Below the pieces are notes generated by a model. It ran no database searches, was not told where the DNA came from, and saw only the letters and a list, made by a program, of their open reading frames with translations. The translations under genes and the position numbers were made by a program. A stretch of DNA of 64,000 nucleotides, from NCBI GenBank assembly GCA_940747215.1, contig CALNWS010000010.1, forward strand, positions 1 to 64,000, in the 5' to 3' direction. Positions 9,114-19,990 of this stretch are shown here, in pieces. Source of the stretch: an uncultured Paraburkholderia sp. (GTDB lineage Bacteria; Pseudomonadota; Gammaproteobacteria; Burkholderiales; Burkholderiaceae). The first letter of the stretch is position 1; each line of letters opens with the position of its first letter.

Positions 9114-10354
9114 TGGAAACGAGCCTCGAAAAAGGCACCCTTCGCGTCAGCCGGAACCACCGCCGCTCCGGCCGCAAAAGTCCAGCGCACAGTGTATTCT
9201 GTGCTCGGCGCGATCAGTTTTTCGTACCTGTTCAACGACATGATCCAGTCGCTGATTCTGGCGATCTACCCGATGCTGAAAGACAACTTCTCGCTGTCGT
9301 TCGGCGAGATTGGTCTGATCACGCTCACGTACCAGATCACCGCGTCGCTACTGCAGCTGCTCGTCGGCATCTATACGGACAAGCATCCGAAGCCGTATTC
9401 GCCGCCCGTCGGCATAGGTTTTACGCTTGCCGGCCTGCTTCTGACGTCGATTGCGCCGAACTTCGGCGTGCTGCTGGTCGCGGCGGCGCTGGTTGGCTGC
9501 GGGCCGTCGATGTTCCATCCGGAATCGTCGCGCGTCGCGCGGATGGCCTCGGGCGGCCGCCACGGTCTCGCGCAGTCGCTCTTCCCGCAGTCGCTCTTCC
9601 AGGTGGGCGGCAATGCGGGCTCGTCGCTCGGACCGCTGCTCGCCGCGCTGATCGTGATTCCGCACGGACAGCGCAGCATCGCGTGGTTCTCGGTCGTGGC
9701 GCTGGTTGCGATCGTCGTGCTCGAGCAGATCGGCCGCTGGTACAAGGCGCATCCGTCGCGGTGAAGAAGTCGCGCAGTGCGGTGCCGCACGCCACGCTGT
9801 CGCGTAACCAGGTGATGTTCGCGATGAGCGTGCTGATCTTGCTGGTGTTCTCGAAGTACTTCTATCTCGCGAGCATCAACAGCTATTTCACGTTCTATCT
9901 GATCGACAAGTTCCATCTGCCTGTGCAGGCCGCGCAGGTTCACCTGTTCGTGTTCCTCGCGGCGGTGGCGGCGGGCACGGTGGGTGACAAGATTGGCCGT
10001 AAATACGTGATCTGGGTGTCGATTCTCGGCGTCGCACCGTTCACGCTGCTGCTGCCGTACGCCAACCTGTTCTGGACGGGCGTGCTGACCGTGATCATCG
10101 GCGTGGTGCTGGCGTCGGCGTTCTCGGCAACCCTCGTCTATGCGCAGGAACTGATTCCCGGCAAGGTCGGCATGGTCGCGGGTCTGTTCTTCGGGTTTGC
10201 GTTCGGCATGGGCGGTATCGGCGCGGCGGTACTCGGTCAGTTGGCCGACGCCACTAGCATCACCTACGTCTACAAGGTCTGCTCGTTCCTGCCGCTGATC
10301 GGCGTGCTGACGGTGTTCCTGCCCGACGTGGAAGGCAAGCGCGCGAAAGCGTAA
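9114..10354 (+). pseudogene. MFS exporter, fosmidomycin-resistance type (broken)
   Basis: The 12-helix transporter reads from about 9114 (METSLEKG) through AAKVQRTVYSVLGAISFSYLF, GLITLTYQITASLLQLLVG, SMFHPESSRVARMASGG and GQSIAWF-type segments. The second half is YFYLASINSYFTFYLID, GDKIGRKYVIWVS and FGFAFGMGGIGAAVLG, ending at a TAA at 10352. The motifs HPESSRVA and GDKIGRK fit the Fsr branch. Lesions: a frameshift near 9140 at the N-terminus, a 15-bp in-frame duplication at 9571-9600 (QSLFP repeated) and a frameshift near 9760 in the central loop. The intact protein would be about 410 residues. A strong terminator follows. Confidence 0.82.
9571..9600. repeat. Perfect 15-bp tandem duplication inside the MFS gene
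   Basis: The unit cgcagtcgctcttcc occurs twice head to tail. Relatives have one copy (AQSLFQVGGN), so five residues are inserted without a frameshift. Confidence 0.85.
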
Positions 10355-10380
10355 ATGCCGCTTCAGAGCGGGTTGCACGG

Positions 10381-10404
10381 AAAAAGGCGCCGCAGCGCCT
10401 TTTT
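10381..10404 (+). terminator. Rho-independent terminator after the MFS gene
   Basis: A perfect 10-bp stem (aaaaaggcgc / gcgccttttt) with a 4-nt loop, ending in a T run, starts 27 bp after the MFS stop codon. Confidence 0.85.
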
Positions 10405-10656
10405 CTATTGCTGCGCCGGGTACGCGTTTGCGCCGATCGTCTCGCGCTGGGGCCACCCGCTGGAACGTCCGCTCTGACGCCTCGACGCCGCTCATGGAGA
10501 ACCCGCGTTGTCCGCGCCGCCGCGCGTGTTCTATGCTTGAGCGCACGCACGTGCCGTTCTCGCGCAGCACTTTACGGCTGCATGGCTGCACTTCAGACAA
10601 GCGCCGTCCATGTCGCCGTGTCCCACTCCACTCACGCAGACGAAGGATCGCCGCAG

Positions 10657-12510
10657 ATGACCCGCTAACGCGACTTCCACCGCCGTTCGATCGACAACGC
10701 CGAAGACTTCTGGCGCGAGGAGTCGAAGCGTATTCACTGGGAAACGCCTTTCGAGAGTGTGCTGGACCGCTCGAATCCGCCGTTCGCGCGCTGGTTTTCG
10801 GGCGGCCGCACGAACCTGTGCCATAACGCGGTGGACCGCCATCTCGCGTCGCGCATGCAGCAGAACGCGCTTGTCTACGTGTCGACGGAAACGGGCATCG
10901 AGCGGCGCTATACCTACGCCGAACTGCACGCAGAAGTGAACCGCATGGCGGCCGTGATGCGCTCGCTCGGTGTGAAACAGGACGACGTCGTGCTGCTCTA
11001 TCTGCCGATGATTCCCGAAGCGCTCTTCGCGATGTTCACCTGCGCGCGGCTCGGCGCGATTCACTCGGTGGTGTTCGGTGGCTTTGCTGCCGAATCTCGC
11101 CGCACGCATCGACGATGCCAAACCGGTGCTGATCGTCACCGCCGACGCGGGCGCGCGCGGCGGCAAGGTGATCGACTACACGCCGCTCGTCGACGAGGTG
11201 CTCGCGCGCGACCCACAAGACGCCGCATGTCCTGCTGGTCGACCGGCAACTCGCGTCCGAGCGGCTGAATGCGGGCTATCTGGTCGCGTACGAGCCGCTG
11301 CGCGAACAGTTCTTCGACGCGCCCGTGCCGTGCATGTGGCTCGAATCGAACGAACCATCGTACGTGCTGTACACTTCGGGCACGACCGGCAAGCCCAAAG
11401 GCGTGCAGCGCGACGTGGGCGGCTACGCGGTGGCGCTGGCGGCGTCGATGGAACACATTTTTCAGGGCAAGCCCGGCGACACGATGTTCACCGCGTCGGA
11501 CGTCGGCTGGGTGGTCGGCCACAGCTATATCGTCTACGCGCCGCTGATCGCGGGCCTCACCACGGTCATGTACGAAGGCACGCCGATCCGTCCGGACGGC
11601 GGCATTTGGGTGGCGCCTCGTCGAGCAGCACAAGATCAACCTAATGTTCACTGCGCCCACGGCGCTGCGCATGCTGAAAAGCAGGATCCGGCGCTGCTGA
11701 AACAGGCCGACCTGTCGAGCCTGCGCATGCTGTTCCTGGGGCGAACCGCTCGACGAACCCACCGCGGCATGGATTGCCGATACACTCGGCAAACCCGTCA
11801 TCAACAACTACTTCATTGACAACTACTGACAGACCGAAACCGGCTGGCCGATGCTCGCGATTCCGCGCGGCGTCGAAGCGTTGCCGACCAAGCTCGGCTC
11901 GCCGGGCGTGCCGTCGGCGGGCTTCGATCTGACCTTACGCAACGAACTCTGACGGGCGAACCCTGCCCGCCCGGCGAGAAGGGCGTGCTAACGCTGAACT
12001 ATCCGTTGTCGCCGGGTTGCATGTCGACCGTCTGGGGCAACGACAAGCGCTTCGTGAGCACGTACTGGTTGGTCGAGCATTCCGAACCAGCAGGTGTATT
12101 CCACGTTCGACTGGGGCATTCAGGACGAAAACGGCTACGTGACGATTCTCGGCCGTACCGACGACATGATCAACGTCGCCGGACATCGGCTCGGCACGCG
12201 CGAAATCGAGGAAGCGCTGTAGAGTCACGCGGCCGTGGCGGAAGTGGCCGTGGTCGGCGTGACGGATGCGCTGAAGGGTCAGGTGGCGATGGCGTTCGTC
12301 GTCGTGCGCGATGCGCAGGCCTACGCCGATGCGAAAGCGCGTGCGAAGCTCGAAGCGGAGCTGACGGCGACCGTCGATCGACACCTCGGCGCGATTGCGC
12401 GGCCCGCTCGCGTGGTGGTGCCGATGTTGCCTAAGACGCGCTCCGGCAAGCTGCTGCGCCGCGCGATCGCGGCGCTTGCCGAAGGCCGCGAGCCGGGCGA
12501 TCTGCCTGCG
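10657..12510 (+). pseudogene. prpE: Propionyl-CoA synthetase PrpE (broken)
   Basis: ATG 10657, with GAAGGA upstream, starts MTR, then TAA at 10666 and RDFHRRSIDNAEDFW. The adenylate-forming fold is complete: AMP-binding core SYVLYTSGTTGKPKG (about 11350-11405), [37 protein letters not shown] and the acyl-activating Lys region PKTRSGKLLRR near 12440. Lesions: TAA 10666, frameshifts near 11090, 11215, 11615, 11745 and 12080, TGA 11827-11829 at the Trp of NNYWQTETG, and TAG 12220-12222 in EEAL-stop-SH. The last 15-20 residues of the family are missing after GDLP, where the sequence abruptly meets the neighbouring gene. The enzyme activates propionate for the methylcitrate route. Confidence 0.88.
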
Positions 12511-12581
12511 GATTTCGGCGAACGTGATCAGGGGGTTCCGGTTGAACGTGACCGGTCCTTTCGGTCGAAGGTGATCGCTGA

Positions 12582-12851
12582 TCACCGGTTTTCGAAACGA
12601 GCGAGCATCTTGCCGAAATGGGTCTTTTGCGTGTCGATTTCGTCGAAATGACGGGCGACCATCGGCATGCCCGCCGTGGCTTGGTCTTTGGTGAGCTTGC
12701 CGTCGTGCGTGGTGTTCACCGCCGAGAAGCGCGATTGCAGTTACTGCTCCATACGCGCCATGCGCTGCGGATTTGCAGCCTGCGGCGCGGCTTGAGCGAA
12801 CGTAACGGTGGATGCGCAGTACAGCACGAGAACGGCGACGAATTTTTTCAT
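12582..12851 (-). pseudogene. Small secreted EF-hand-like protein with TAA stop
   Basis: ATG 12851 begins a signal peptide (KKFVAVLVLYCASTVTFAQA) and a short helical protein with an EF-hand-like loop (NTTHDGKLTKDQA, residues about 50-62). A TAA at codon 37 (MEQ-stop-LQSRF) replaces an expected Gln. The C-terminus (THFGKMLARFENR) departs from the usual second loop and meets the prpE end, so a deletion may have removed the last third and the prpE tail together. Calcium binding by the ancestor is likely but unproven. Confidence 0.6.
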
Positions 12852-12871
12852 GACGAACCTCTTCGATTGAG

Positions 12872-13066
12872 TCACCGCCGTCGCCCGCCCGTTGCCGCGA
12901 TCCGTTCGATGACAGACCGAATCCTTGTGGATGCTACGCCGGAGCGCAATTTCAGAATCATATCGCCGTATTTCATGGCCTGCTTTACGGGTCGTCGAAC
13001 GCGCTTGCTGTATAGCTTCTTCGTTGCTTTTGCTTCGCGCAGACGGTCTTGCAGTGTCTGCTTCAT
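12872..13066 (-). CDS. Possible small basic protein, unknown
   Basis: A 64-codon open frame (MKQTLQDRLREAKATKKLY...) is rich in Lys and Arg with predicted helical character. I do not recognise the family. It lies just upstream of the EF-hand gene on the same strand and could equally be a chance frame in high-GC DNA. Confidence 0.3.
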   Translation of the reverse strand: MKQTLQDRLREAKATKKLYSKRVRRPVKQAMKYGDMILKLRSGVASTRIRSVIERIAATGGRRR

Positions 13067-13415
13067 TGTTTCAAGCGGGCACGCATCGTCATCGGGTCAC
13101 GCTCTCGCGTGACATCGAATGAAATGAGTTTGTGCTGCTGTTCCGGCTGTGCGTTGCGTATCTTTCGTCTGCTGGCACCACGCCTTGGAAAAAGCTGTCG
13201 GAACAGGGCTTAGGAGAGTGTGGCTTCAGGCTTCGGACATTGCGAATCGACGGCTGCGCGGCAGGGTGCGCGATGTCAACGATTTCCCGTCTGACGGAAT
13301 GATGTTTGCTTGATAATCGGATACACGCCGACGCACGAATGCTCCGATTTTGTAGGGACATTGCGCGGCGCCGGCAATCCGCTAACGCGGATTCGAACAT
13401 TTCGGAGACGTACCC
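13067..13415. other. Spacer without recognisable gene
   Basis: About 350 bp in which I see no supported coding region, RNA or terminator. It contains the upstream region of the DUF2934 remnant. Confidence 0.4.
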
Positions 13416-13655
13416 ATGAACGAGGATCTACAGGCGAGGATTCGCACGCGCTTATCAGCTGTTGGAAAACGATTCGTCGTCCGAGGGTAAGGCCAACCCG
13501 GACGAGTACTGGAAAAAGCCGTGCGTCAACTGGAAGCCGAAGGCGACCCGGACCTGAATGCGCCGGCGTCCGCCAGCGAGCAATCCGACAAATACAACCA
13601 TCTCGGCATCTCGGCCGAAGAGCGTGATCCTTCAGAACGAGCGCCTGACTCCTGA
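13416..13655 (+). pseudogene. DUF2934 small protein (broken)
   Basis: ATG 13416 (MNEDLQARIRTR) followed by YQLLENDSSSEGKANPDEYW and AVRQLEAEGDPDLN matches the DUF2934 pattern (RIRxRAYxLWE...DEYWxxAxxQL). Two small deletions, near 13450 and 13515, put these pieces in three frames. The protein would be about 80 residues, ending at TGA 13653. Function unknown. Confidence 0.65.
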
Positions 13656-13962
13656 GCGGCGGCAAATGCGCGTCCGAGAGACGCGTAAGCGGCACACACG
13701 CTGGCGATCGCGTTTGCAACATGCGTTTGGTTTGTATCGTACGCTTGCGTCATGCGTTTGTGAGACACGCGCGCAACTCGCGCTGTCTACCATATTCGCG
13801 TAATCACGCCGTCCATTCGCTGACGACCACCGCAGCGACTTGCGCCGTTCGCACAAGCGTAGCCGCGCTGCCTGCCGTTGCCACGCGAATCTCGCCTTCA
13901 GGCGCGATCCGCTTCACGCTTGGAACAGGCTCCCAATGCAATACACTACCTGGAAAACAAAG
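13656..13962. other. Spacer with possible gene remnant
   Basis: About 300 bp. On the minus strand near 13805-13915 a run (KRIAPEGEIRVATAG...VVSEWTA, then stop) has protein-like composition and might be the C-terminus of a lost gene, but I cannot assign it. Confidence 0.3.
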
Positions 13963-14211
13963 ATGAGTTATCAGGATCTCGACAGAGACATTGCCCACCT
14001 CGAACTCGTGCTCGGGCTGATCTCCACGACCGACCGCATTCCGCTCTCCTACTGGCACGGGAAATTGCAAAGGCTCGCCAACTCCCAGTTGATGCCCGCG
14101 CAACGCACGCGTGTCGAAAGGCTCGAAAGCCAGCTGCGCGCGCTGGAAGAACCCGACGACATGGCGCGCGCCGGAACGCCGGTTCGTCCGGCCACGGCGG
14201 CGTCGCATTGA
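13963..14211 (+). CDS. Conserved small hypothetical protein, intact
   Basis: An 82-codon protein beginning MSYQDLDRDIAHLELVLGL, with an LSYWHGKLQRL segment and a helical RTRVERLESQLRALEE stretch. It looks like a soluble helical protein of a kind common in Burkholderiaceae but without an assigned role. An in-frame ATG at 13936 is an alternative start. No lesion is seen. Confidence 0.6.
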   Translation: MSYQDLDRDIAHLELVLGLISTTDRIPLSYWHGKLQRLANSQLMPAQRTRVERLESQLRALEEPDDMARAGTPVRPATAASH

Positions 14212-14366
14212 GGCTGATCGACACCTGCTGAACGGTCAGCTACGGCCGGAGGAGTCGGCGCGCGGGAGAGGCAACACGGGAAACGCGAGAGCCGCTAGCG
14301 CGACGAGAACTGCGCGGCGAGAAACGGGGCACGCCAACGTATCTTCCGCACGGCCCCCGAGTCCGG

Positions 14367-15624
14367 TCACCTGATCAGAATCCGCGCGCCAAGCGCCAGC
14401 ACCAGCGCCGGCAGCATCGCCACCGCGCCCACCTTCAGGAGGCGCATGAAGCTCACGCCCTCGCCTTCGCGGCGGATCGCGTTGAACCAGAGGATCGTCG
14501 CGAGCGAGCCAGTGATCGACATGTTCGGACCGAGGTCGACGCCGATCAGCATCGCGTCGATCACACGCTCGGGGCTGTGCGCCCACATCACCGTCGAACT
14601 GGCGATCAGGCCGGCCGGCAGGTTGTTCATCAGGTTGCTGCTGGCAATCGCGATCGCACCGCCCGCCCATGCCACCGTCGACAGCTCGTTGTCCTACGCG
14701 CCTTGCTGCGTGATCGCGGCGAGCGTCGCGATCACGCCCGTGTGATCGAACATTTCCACCAGCACGAAGAGCGCGGCGACGAGCGGCAGCACGCTCCACG
14801 AGATTTCGCGGATCATCGGCAGCGGCGACTTGCGCTCCTGGATCAAGACCACTAGTGCGGTCAGCACGCCGAGTATCGCGGTGGGCAAGCCGAGCGGCAC
14901 GTCGAAAGCGGAGACGGCGAGCTGCACGACCGCCGTCACGCCGATGCCGGCCAGCGCCACACGACCGCTCGATGAAAGTTCGAGCGGTTCGAGATTGGCC
15001 TCGCAGGTGCCGGCGAGTTCGCTGCGCTGAGTCCAGCGTAACAGCACGTAGGTTGCGACGATCGACAGGACGGACGGCACCGTGAAGCGCATCAGCCACG
15101 CGCCGAGCGCGGGCGTGTGGTTGCCGTACAGCACGATGTTGGCGGGGTTCGATATCGGCAGCACGAAGCTCGCCGCGTTGGCGATCAGCGCGAAGACGAA
15201 CAGCAGCGGCAGCAGCGGCGCCGTCTTCGCCTTTTTGGCGACGGCGAACACGGCGGGCGTGAGGACGACGGCGGTGGCATCGTTGGAAAGGAATGCCGTG
15301 ATCACCGCGCCGACCAGATACACCAGCAGGAACAGCTTGCGCGGCGAACCTTGCGCATGATTCACAGCGAGCACGGCGACCCAGTCGAACAGACCCTCGC
15401 GGCGTCCCACTTCCGAAAGCAGCATCATGCCGAACAGGAACAGATAGACGTCCGTGCCCTTGCCGGTCGCCTCGAAGGCGAGATTCAAGGACAGCAGACC
15501 GAGTGCCACCAGCAGCACGGCTGCCCGCCACGGCCCAGACGGCCTCCGACCATTTGAACGGCCGGGTGATGATGCCGGCCGTCGCCACCGCGGCGATGCC
15601 CCAGGAAAGAAAAATGGAATTCAC
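14367..15624 (-). pseudogene. ArsB/SLC13-type anion permease (broken)
   Basis: GTG 15624 starts NSIFLSWGIAAVATAGIITR. Hydrophobic helices follow, with the ion-transporter signature blocks FLSNDATAVVLTPAVFAVA and ANAASFVLPISNPANIVLYG in the first half and SSNLMNNLPAGLIASS with GVDLGPNMSITGSLAT in the second. These are typical of ArsB-like transporters. Lesions: a frameshift near 15515 between WAVAG and LLVALGLL, and a TAG near 14692 (QGA-stop-DNELS). The ancestor was about 415 residues. It would export arsenite or a related anion; no ars operon is beside it, so the substrate is uncertain. Confidence 0.75.
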
Positions 15625-15825
15625 ACGTAAGTCCTGGATGGTTCGGATAAGTGCGGGCACCGGGTTTTTATGTCCGGATTGATGCCTGTTTTGCGCCCGC
15701 TTGGGCAGCCGGTTCAGAAGACGCCCGCGCCATGAGGGCAAGTTACGTGCCACGACCAGCTTTCCGCGTTTGCCTACGTCGCGTGCTCATGGCACACGCT
15801 CATGCCCTACGACTTGCTCACACGC

Positions 15826-16811
15826 TCACACCACGCGATTCACCGCCGCGATGCAATCGCGCCCGTTGTCTTTCGCCAGATAAAGCTGCGTATCCACCAG
15901 GTTGATGAAGGCGACCGGATCGGCGGCTTCCATTGGAATGATCGTGCCGACACCGAAGCTCGCCGTCACCGTTTGCCGGAACGGCGAGCGCTCATGAGCG
16001 ATTTCCTCGCCGCCGAAGCGGCCGACGAAGTCGCCCGGCCGCACCGCTTCGCCCAGCATGCGCGCGACGCGCCTCAGGCACTCGTCGCCCTGCACGTGGT
16101 CGTAGTAATCGTTGTACGACTTGAAGAAATCGATATCGACCATGATCAGCGAGAGCGGCGAGCCATGCCGGTGCGCGGCGCTCCACTCGCGTTGCAGCAC
16201 GGTGTCGAAGTTGCGCCGGTTGCCCACGCCCGTGAGCCCGTCGCGGAACGACAGCGCTTCGAGTTCGCGCTGCAGCGCGGCCAGCTTCTCTTCGGTTTTC
16301 TTGCTCTCGCTGATGTCGAACATGAAGCCGACGAGCGACTCCACTTCGCCCGCCGCATTGAGCACCGCCTGCACCACGTCGCGCAGCCACACATACTCGC
16401 CTCGGCTCGTGAGGGCACGGTAGTCCGCTTCGTGATCGGTGCCGGCCTTCGATTACGCGACGCAGAAGTCGACCACCTTCTCACGGTCTTCCGGATGCAT
16501 GCGCGCGGCCCAGTCCTGCACAGTCTTCCAGCTCGAAGGGGCCCAGCCCAGCAGCGCTTCAATCTGCGGCCCGATGTAGGCGAACTCCAGCGTCGCCCAG
16601 TCGATCTTCCAGGGAATCGCGTGAGTCGATTAGAGCAGCGTGCGGTAGACGGCGGCGTCGTGTTCCATGTAGCCTTCCACGCCGGCTTCGCCTTGCCGGA
16701 CCGCCCGCCCTGTCATGTCGCAGGAAGTCCGCGCCGAGCGGGCCGCCCTCTTCCTGTGTGCCCCCCGTGAGCACCGTTGCTGTCAGTGCCTTTGCCGTCT
16801 TTGCTGCTCAT
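15826..16811 (-). pseudogene. PAS-GGDEF diguanylate cyclase (broken)
   Basis: The gene reads from ATG 16811 (MSSKDGKG) into a PAS domain (HAIPWKIDWATLEFAYIG, WAARMHPEDREKV, EYVWLRDVVQAVLNAAG) and a GGDEF domain (DGLTGVGNRRNFDTVL, MVDIDFFKSYNDYYDH, GRFGGEE). Lesions: frameshift near 16730, TAA near 16634 (TLL-stop-STHA) and TAA near 16455 (FCVA-stop-SKAG). An in-frame gap right after GGEE joins it directly to IAHERSPFRQTVTASFGVG, so about 25-30 residues of the cyclase core are missing. The ancestor would have made c-di-GMP. Confidence 0.8.
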
Positions 16812-17064
16812 ATGTTGAAGGTCCATGTGGCCGGTCAGCTGGCAAATTAACACACTCCGGACCGGCCGCCGAGACCGATAAAGTCCGCATTCCCGACGCA
16901 ACGGCAAACGCGCCATCAAGCCCGCTTTCACAACGATTAACGTCAATGCCACAACAATCTGTTCTCCTTCCCCCGGCTATTCAGGTTTCATTGGCGTGCC
17001 TACCATTCGCATTCAACGCTGAATCGACCATAATCACGTCCCCGAAATAACGAGCACATACAGC

Positions 17065-17615
17065 ATGAACAGCCGACCCGCCGCTTCAGACTGCTATAGC
17101 GGACCCGCGATCGCCCTGCACTGGCTCATCGCCGTATTGATCATCGGTGGTTTTTATCTCGGCTGGATCATGACCGACATTCCCGGCTTCACGCCCACCA
17201 AGCTCAGGTACTTCTCGTGGCACAAGTGGATCGGCTTAACCGTATTCGCGCTCGCCGTACTTCGCGTGCTGTGGCGCGCCACGCACCGCGCGCCCACACT
17301 CGACAGCGCGACGCCCTTGTGGCAGAAAGCCGCCGCGCATGCCGTGCACGGCGTGCTGTATCTGCTGATACTCGCGATTCCGTTCTCCTGTTACTTCTAC
17401 AGCTCGGCGGCGGGCATTCAGGTGGTTTACCTCGGCATCGTGCCGCTGCCGACCTTCATCGGTCTGGGGCGCTCAAGGCCACGCTGCGCACGATACACGT
17501 CGCGCTGAATTACACGCTGCTCGTGCTGGTCGCGCTGCATGTGCTGGCGGTGCCCAAGCATCAGTTCGTCGACCGCGACGGCCTGCTCGCGCGGATGATC
17601 CCGTTTCTGCGCTGA
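17065..17615 (+). pseudogene. Cytochrome b561 (one frameshift)
   Basis: ATG 17065 starts a four-helix haem b protein: IALHWLIAVLIIGGFYLGW with the first haem His, FSWHKWIGLTVFALAVLRVLW, AAHAVHGVLYLLILAIPF and a final helix HVALNYTLLVLVALHVLA. A frameshift near 17465 after PLPTFIG removes a few bases before ALKATLRTIHVALNY. The product would be about 183 residues. Cytochromes b561 of this type transfer electrons in the inner membrane and are often encoded with YceI proteins, as here. Confidence 0.85.
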
Positions 17616-17732
17616 GCGGTTTCGAAAAGCGTCAATTGCGCATGACCGCGACAATTGGCTACGGCTTGTTGGCAATCAAATTCCCAGCAGTGCGCAATCC
17701 AGGCGCACGGGTTAGATAGGATGCGTACCACC

Positions 17733-18313
17733 ATGAAAACATACCTCGCGACCGCTCAATCCGACGCCCGGCTCTGGCCGGCCTCGTTCTCTTTGGCGCA
17801 AGTCTCGCGCATGCCGACGTCGACGTCGACGTCGCGAAGAGCAACGTCATCGCGACGACGAAACAGATGAACGTACCGGTGGACGGCAAGCTCAGGAAGT
17901 TCTCGGCGCAACTGAATTTCGACCCGACAAAGCCGACGGCCGGCAATGCGAACGTGTCGATCGACACCGCCAGCTACGACCTCGGCTCGGTACTGACGAC
18001 TACAACAAGCAGGCACAAGGCAAGGAATGGTTCGACAGCGCCACCTACCCTGCCGCGACCTTCGTCTCCAGCGCGATCGCGCCGGCGGGCGGCAACCAGT
18101 ACAAGATTACCGGCAAGCTCACCATCAAGGGCAAGTTGCAGACCGTCGTCGTGCCGGTCACGATTGCGAGCCAGGGTGCCACGCAAACGTTCGACGGTTC
18201 GCTGCCGATCAAGCGCTCGCAGTTCGATTTGGGCATGAGGCGAATGGAAGGACACGTCGGTCGTCGCCGACGAAGTCGTCATCAAATTTCACATCGTCGC
18301 TTCGAAGAAGTAA
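17733..18313 (+). pseudogene. YceI-family periplasmic protein, first copy (broken)
   Basis: ATG 17733 starts a secreted protein. After a disturbed signal peptide the mature part begins [19 protein letters not shown]. It continues [52 protein letters not shown] and KRSQFDLG, ending KFHIVASKK at TAA 18311. These are the lipocalin-like YceI blocks. Frameshifts lie near 17765, 17997 and 18237. A triple gacgtc at 17816-17833 expands the DVDVDV stretch. It sits between cytochrome b561 and an intact YceI paralogue. Confidence 0.8.
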
Positions 18314-18384
18314 TCGCGTCTTCCGAAGCGTCACGCCATTCCATTAATAGCATCAACCGTACTTTCAGCAATCTGGAGAACATC

Positions 18385-18963
18385 TTGAAGAAGTCATTCC
18401 TCGTCGCCGCCGACACGCTCACCGCTGCCCTGTCATTCAACGCCATGGCCGCCGACACCTACGCACTCGATCCGACCCACACGTACCCGAGCTTCGAGAC
18501 CGACCACTTCGGCGGCGTCTCGATCTGGCGCGGCAAGTTCAAGAAGAGCAGCGGCGCGGTGACGCTCGATCGCGCGGCGAAGACCGGCACGGTGGACGTG
18601 ACTATCGACATGAGCTCGGTGGACATCGGCAACGACAAGTTCGACGCGGAACTCGTCACGGACAAGTTCTTCGACGCCGCGAAGTACCCGACCACAACGT
18701 ACAAGGGCGCCTCGATCCGTTTCGACGGCGACAAGCCGGTGGAAGTGATCGGCACGCTGACGATGCACGGCATCACGAAGCCAGTCAATCTGAAAATCGA
18801 ATCGTTCAAGTGCTTCACGAACCCGATGTTCAAGCGTCAAGTCTGCGGCACGGAATCGACCGCGACATTCAACCGTGACGACTTCGGCATCGACTTCGGC
18901 AAGACCTACGGCTTCAAGATGGCAATCACGCTACACATCCAAGCTGAAGGCATCAAGCAGTAA
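18385..18963 (+). CDS. YceI-family periplasmic protein, second copy, intact
   Basis: Start TTG 18385 lies 7 nt after GGAG. There are 192 residues: a signal peptide ([21 protein letters not shown]), then the YceI lipocalin-like barrel ([81 protein letters not shown]). The family binds polyisoprenoid-like lipids and is linked to base or stress response and periplasmic redox. It is the only intact member of the b561-YceI-YceI cluster and is followed by a strong terminator. Confidence 0.9.
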   Translation: MKKSFLVAADTLTAALSFNAMAADTYALDPTHTYPSFETDHFGGVSIWRGKFKKSSGAVTLDRAAKTGTVDVTIDMSSVDIGNDKFDAELVTDKFFDAAKYPTTTYKGASIRFDGDKPVEVIGTLTMHGITKPVNLKIESFKCFTNPMFKRQVCGTESTATFNRDDFGIDFGKTYGFKMAITLHIQAEGIKQ

Positions 18964-19010
18964 GCCCGATTCCGGTTCTATCACGAGACAGGCGTCGACC
19001 CGCGCGCGTA

Positions 19011-19044
19011 AAAAGCGGTTGCCGTGTTTGCGGCAACCGCTTTT
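19011..19044 (+). terminator. Strong rho-independent terminator after yceI
   Basis: A perfect 14-bp stem (aaaagcggttgccg / cggcaaccgctttt) with a 6-nt loop, 47 bp after the stop codon. Because it carries A and T runs on both sides it may also end the converging lipoprotein gene. Confidence 0.9.
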
Positions 19045-19090
19045 CTGTTTGTGCTCGAACTGTCGACGGGTTACCGACAGCGCTGGCGTT

Positions 19091-19561
19091 TCAGCCTCCC
19101 GCGAGCGAGCGGAAGTCGTCCACGCTTTCCATATAGCTGCCCGTCTTACCCGCCGAGGTCACCGAAATCGTGACGTTCGACGAATCGTTCGCGGTAATGG
19201 TTTCGACCGTGTCGCTCGTAGACAACTGGATCACGCCTTCCTGCACGTTGCCGTTGCTGATCGTGACCGTGGGCGCGCTCGCCGACGTCGTCGTGACGCC
19301 CGTCTTCGCGTCGTAGCTCATCGTGAAGCTGACCGTACCGCTCACGAGCGACTGCACGATCGACGTATAAATGGCTGCCACGCCCGGGCCGGACAAGATG
19401 CCGAACGCGCCCGCATAGCGCGCGACGTGTTCGCTTTGTACCGCCGACGAGAGCTTCAATACGCTCGTCGTCGTGCTCGCGCTGCTGCCACCCGAACCGC
19501 CGCCGCACGCGGCGAGCAGTACTGTTGCCGCTGCAACCATCGCGAAACCGATGGTGCGCAT
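19091..19561 (-). CDS. Hypothetical lipoprotein, intact
   Basis: A 156-residue product with a clear lipoprotein signal (MRTIGFAMVAAATVLLAAC) and a Gly/Ser-rich linker after the lipid-anchored Cys. The rest is Ser/Thr/Val-rich, predicted beta (TVTISNGNVQEGVIQ). I do not recognise the family. No lesion is seen. It converges on the YceI gene across the shared terminator. Confidence 0.75.
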   Translation of the reverse strand: MRTIGFAMVAAATVLLAACGGGSGGSSASTTTSVLKLSSAVQSEHVARYAGAFGILSGPGVAAIYTSIVQSLVSGTVSFTMSYDAKTGVTTTSASAPTVTISNGNVQEGVIQLSTSDTVETITANDSSNVTISVTSAGKTGSYMESVDDFRSLAGG

Positions 19562-19981
19562 TCCTGATTGCGCCTTTTATTTCATTTCTTCGTATTTCAT
19601 TTCCGACTTCAACTGCGACTTCACTTCAGACACGCGGGAGAAAAACATTGCTGCTCCAGAACCAGTTTCCTTGATCGATTCAACAGGTCCATTCTTGCCG
19701 ACACCGGCACCGCTTTTTGCGCCGTTCACGAACCTTCCATGAGCGACATTATCGAAGCGCACGATATGCGCAGATTCATCGAACAGGCCTTCAAAAAGGG
19801 CTAATCTGGCCGACATCCCTCTTTGAATCGTCTGTTTGGCAGGACTTACCCGGTCATAAATTCCATTTCCCGAACGCAGCAAAACTTGAGGACGAAGAGC
19901 CGCCATAAGCACCCGCTTCTACTGAGATTGAACCGCATGGTTAAACCATAAAGTCGCAGCACCGAATAAACCTTAACGGGG
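19562..19981. other. 420-bp divergent spacer
   Basis: AT-richer than its surroundings. It lies between the lipoprotein gene on the minus strand and the outer-membrane protein gene on the plus strand, so it probably holds both promoters. A short plus-strand frame (MSDIIEAHDMRRFIEQAF, 19740-19804) might be a gene scrap. Nothing firmer is visible. Confidence 0.4.
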
Positions 19982-19990
19982 ATGGGTGCA

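Noticed and set aside
12570..12586. Short palindrome ggtgatc-gct-gatcacc between prpE and the EF-hand gene as terminator
   Set aside because: Only 7-bp arms and no T tract on either strand; too weak to call.
17816..17833. Triple gacgtc repeat in the first YceI gene as a tandem duplication event
   Set aside because: A DVDV stretch may be native to the protein and the unit is only 6 bp, so it is not counted with the longer perfect duplications.
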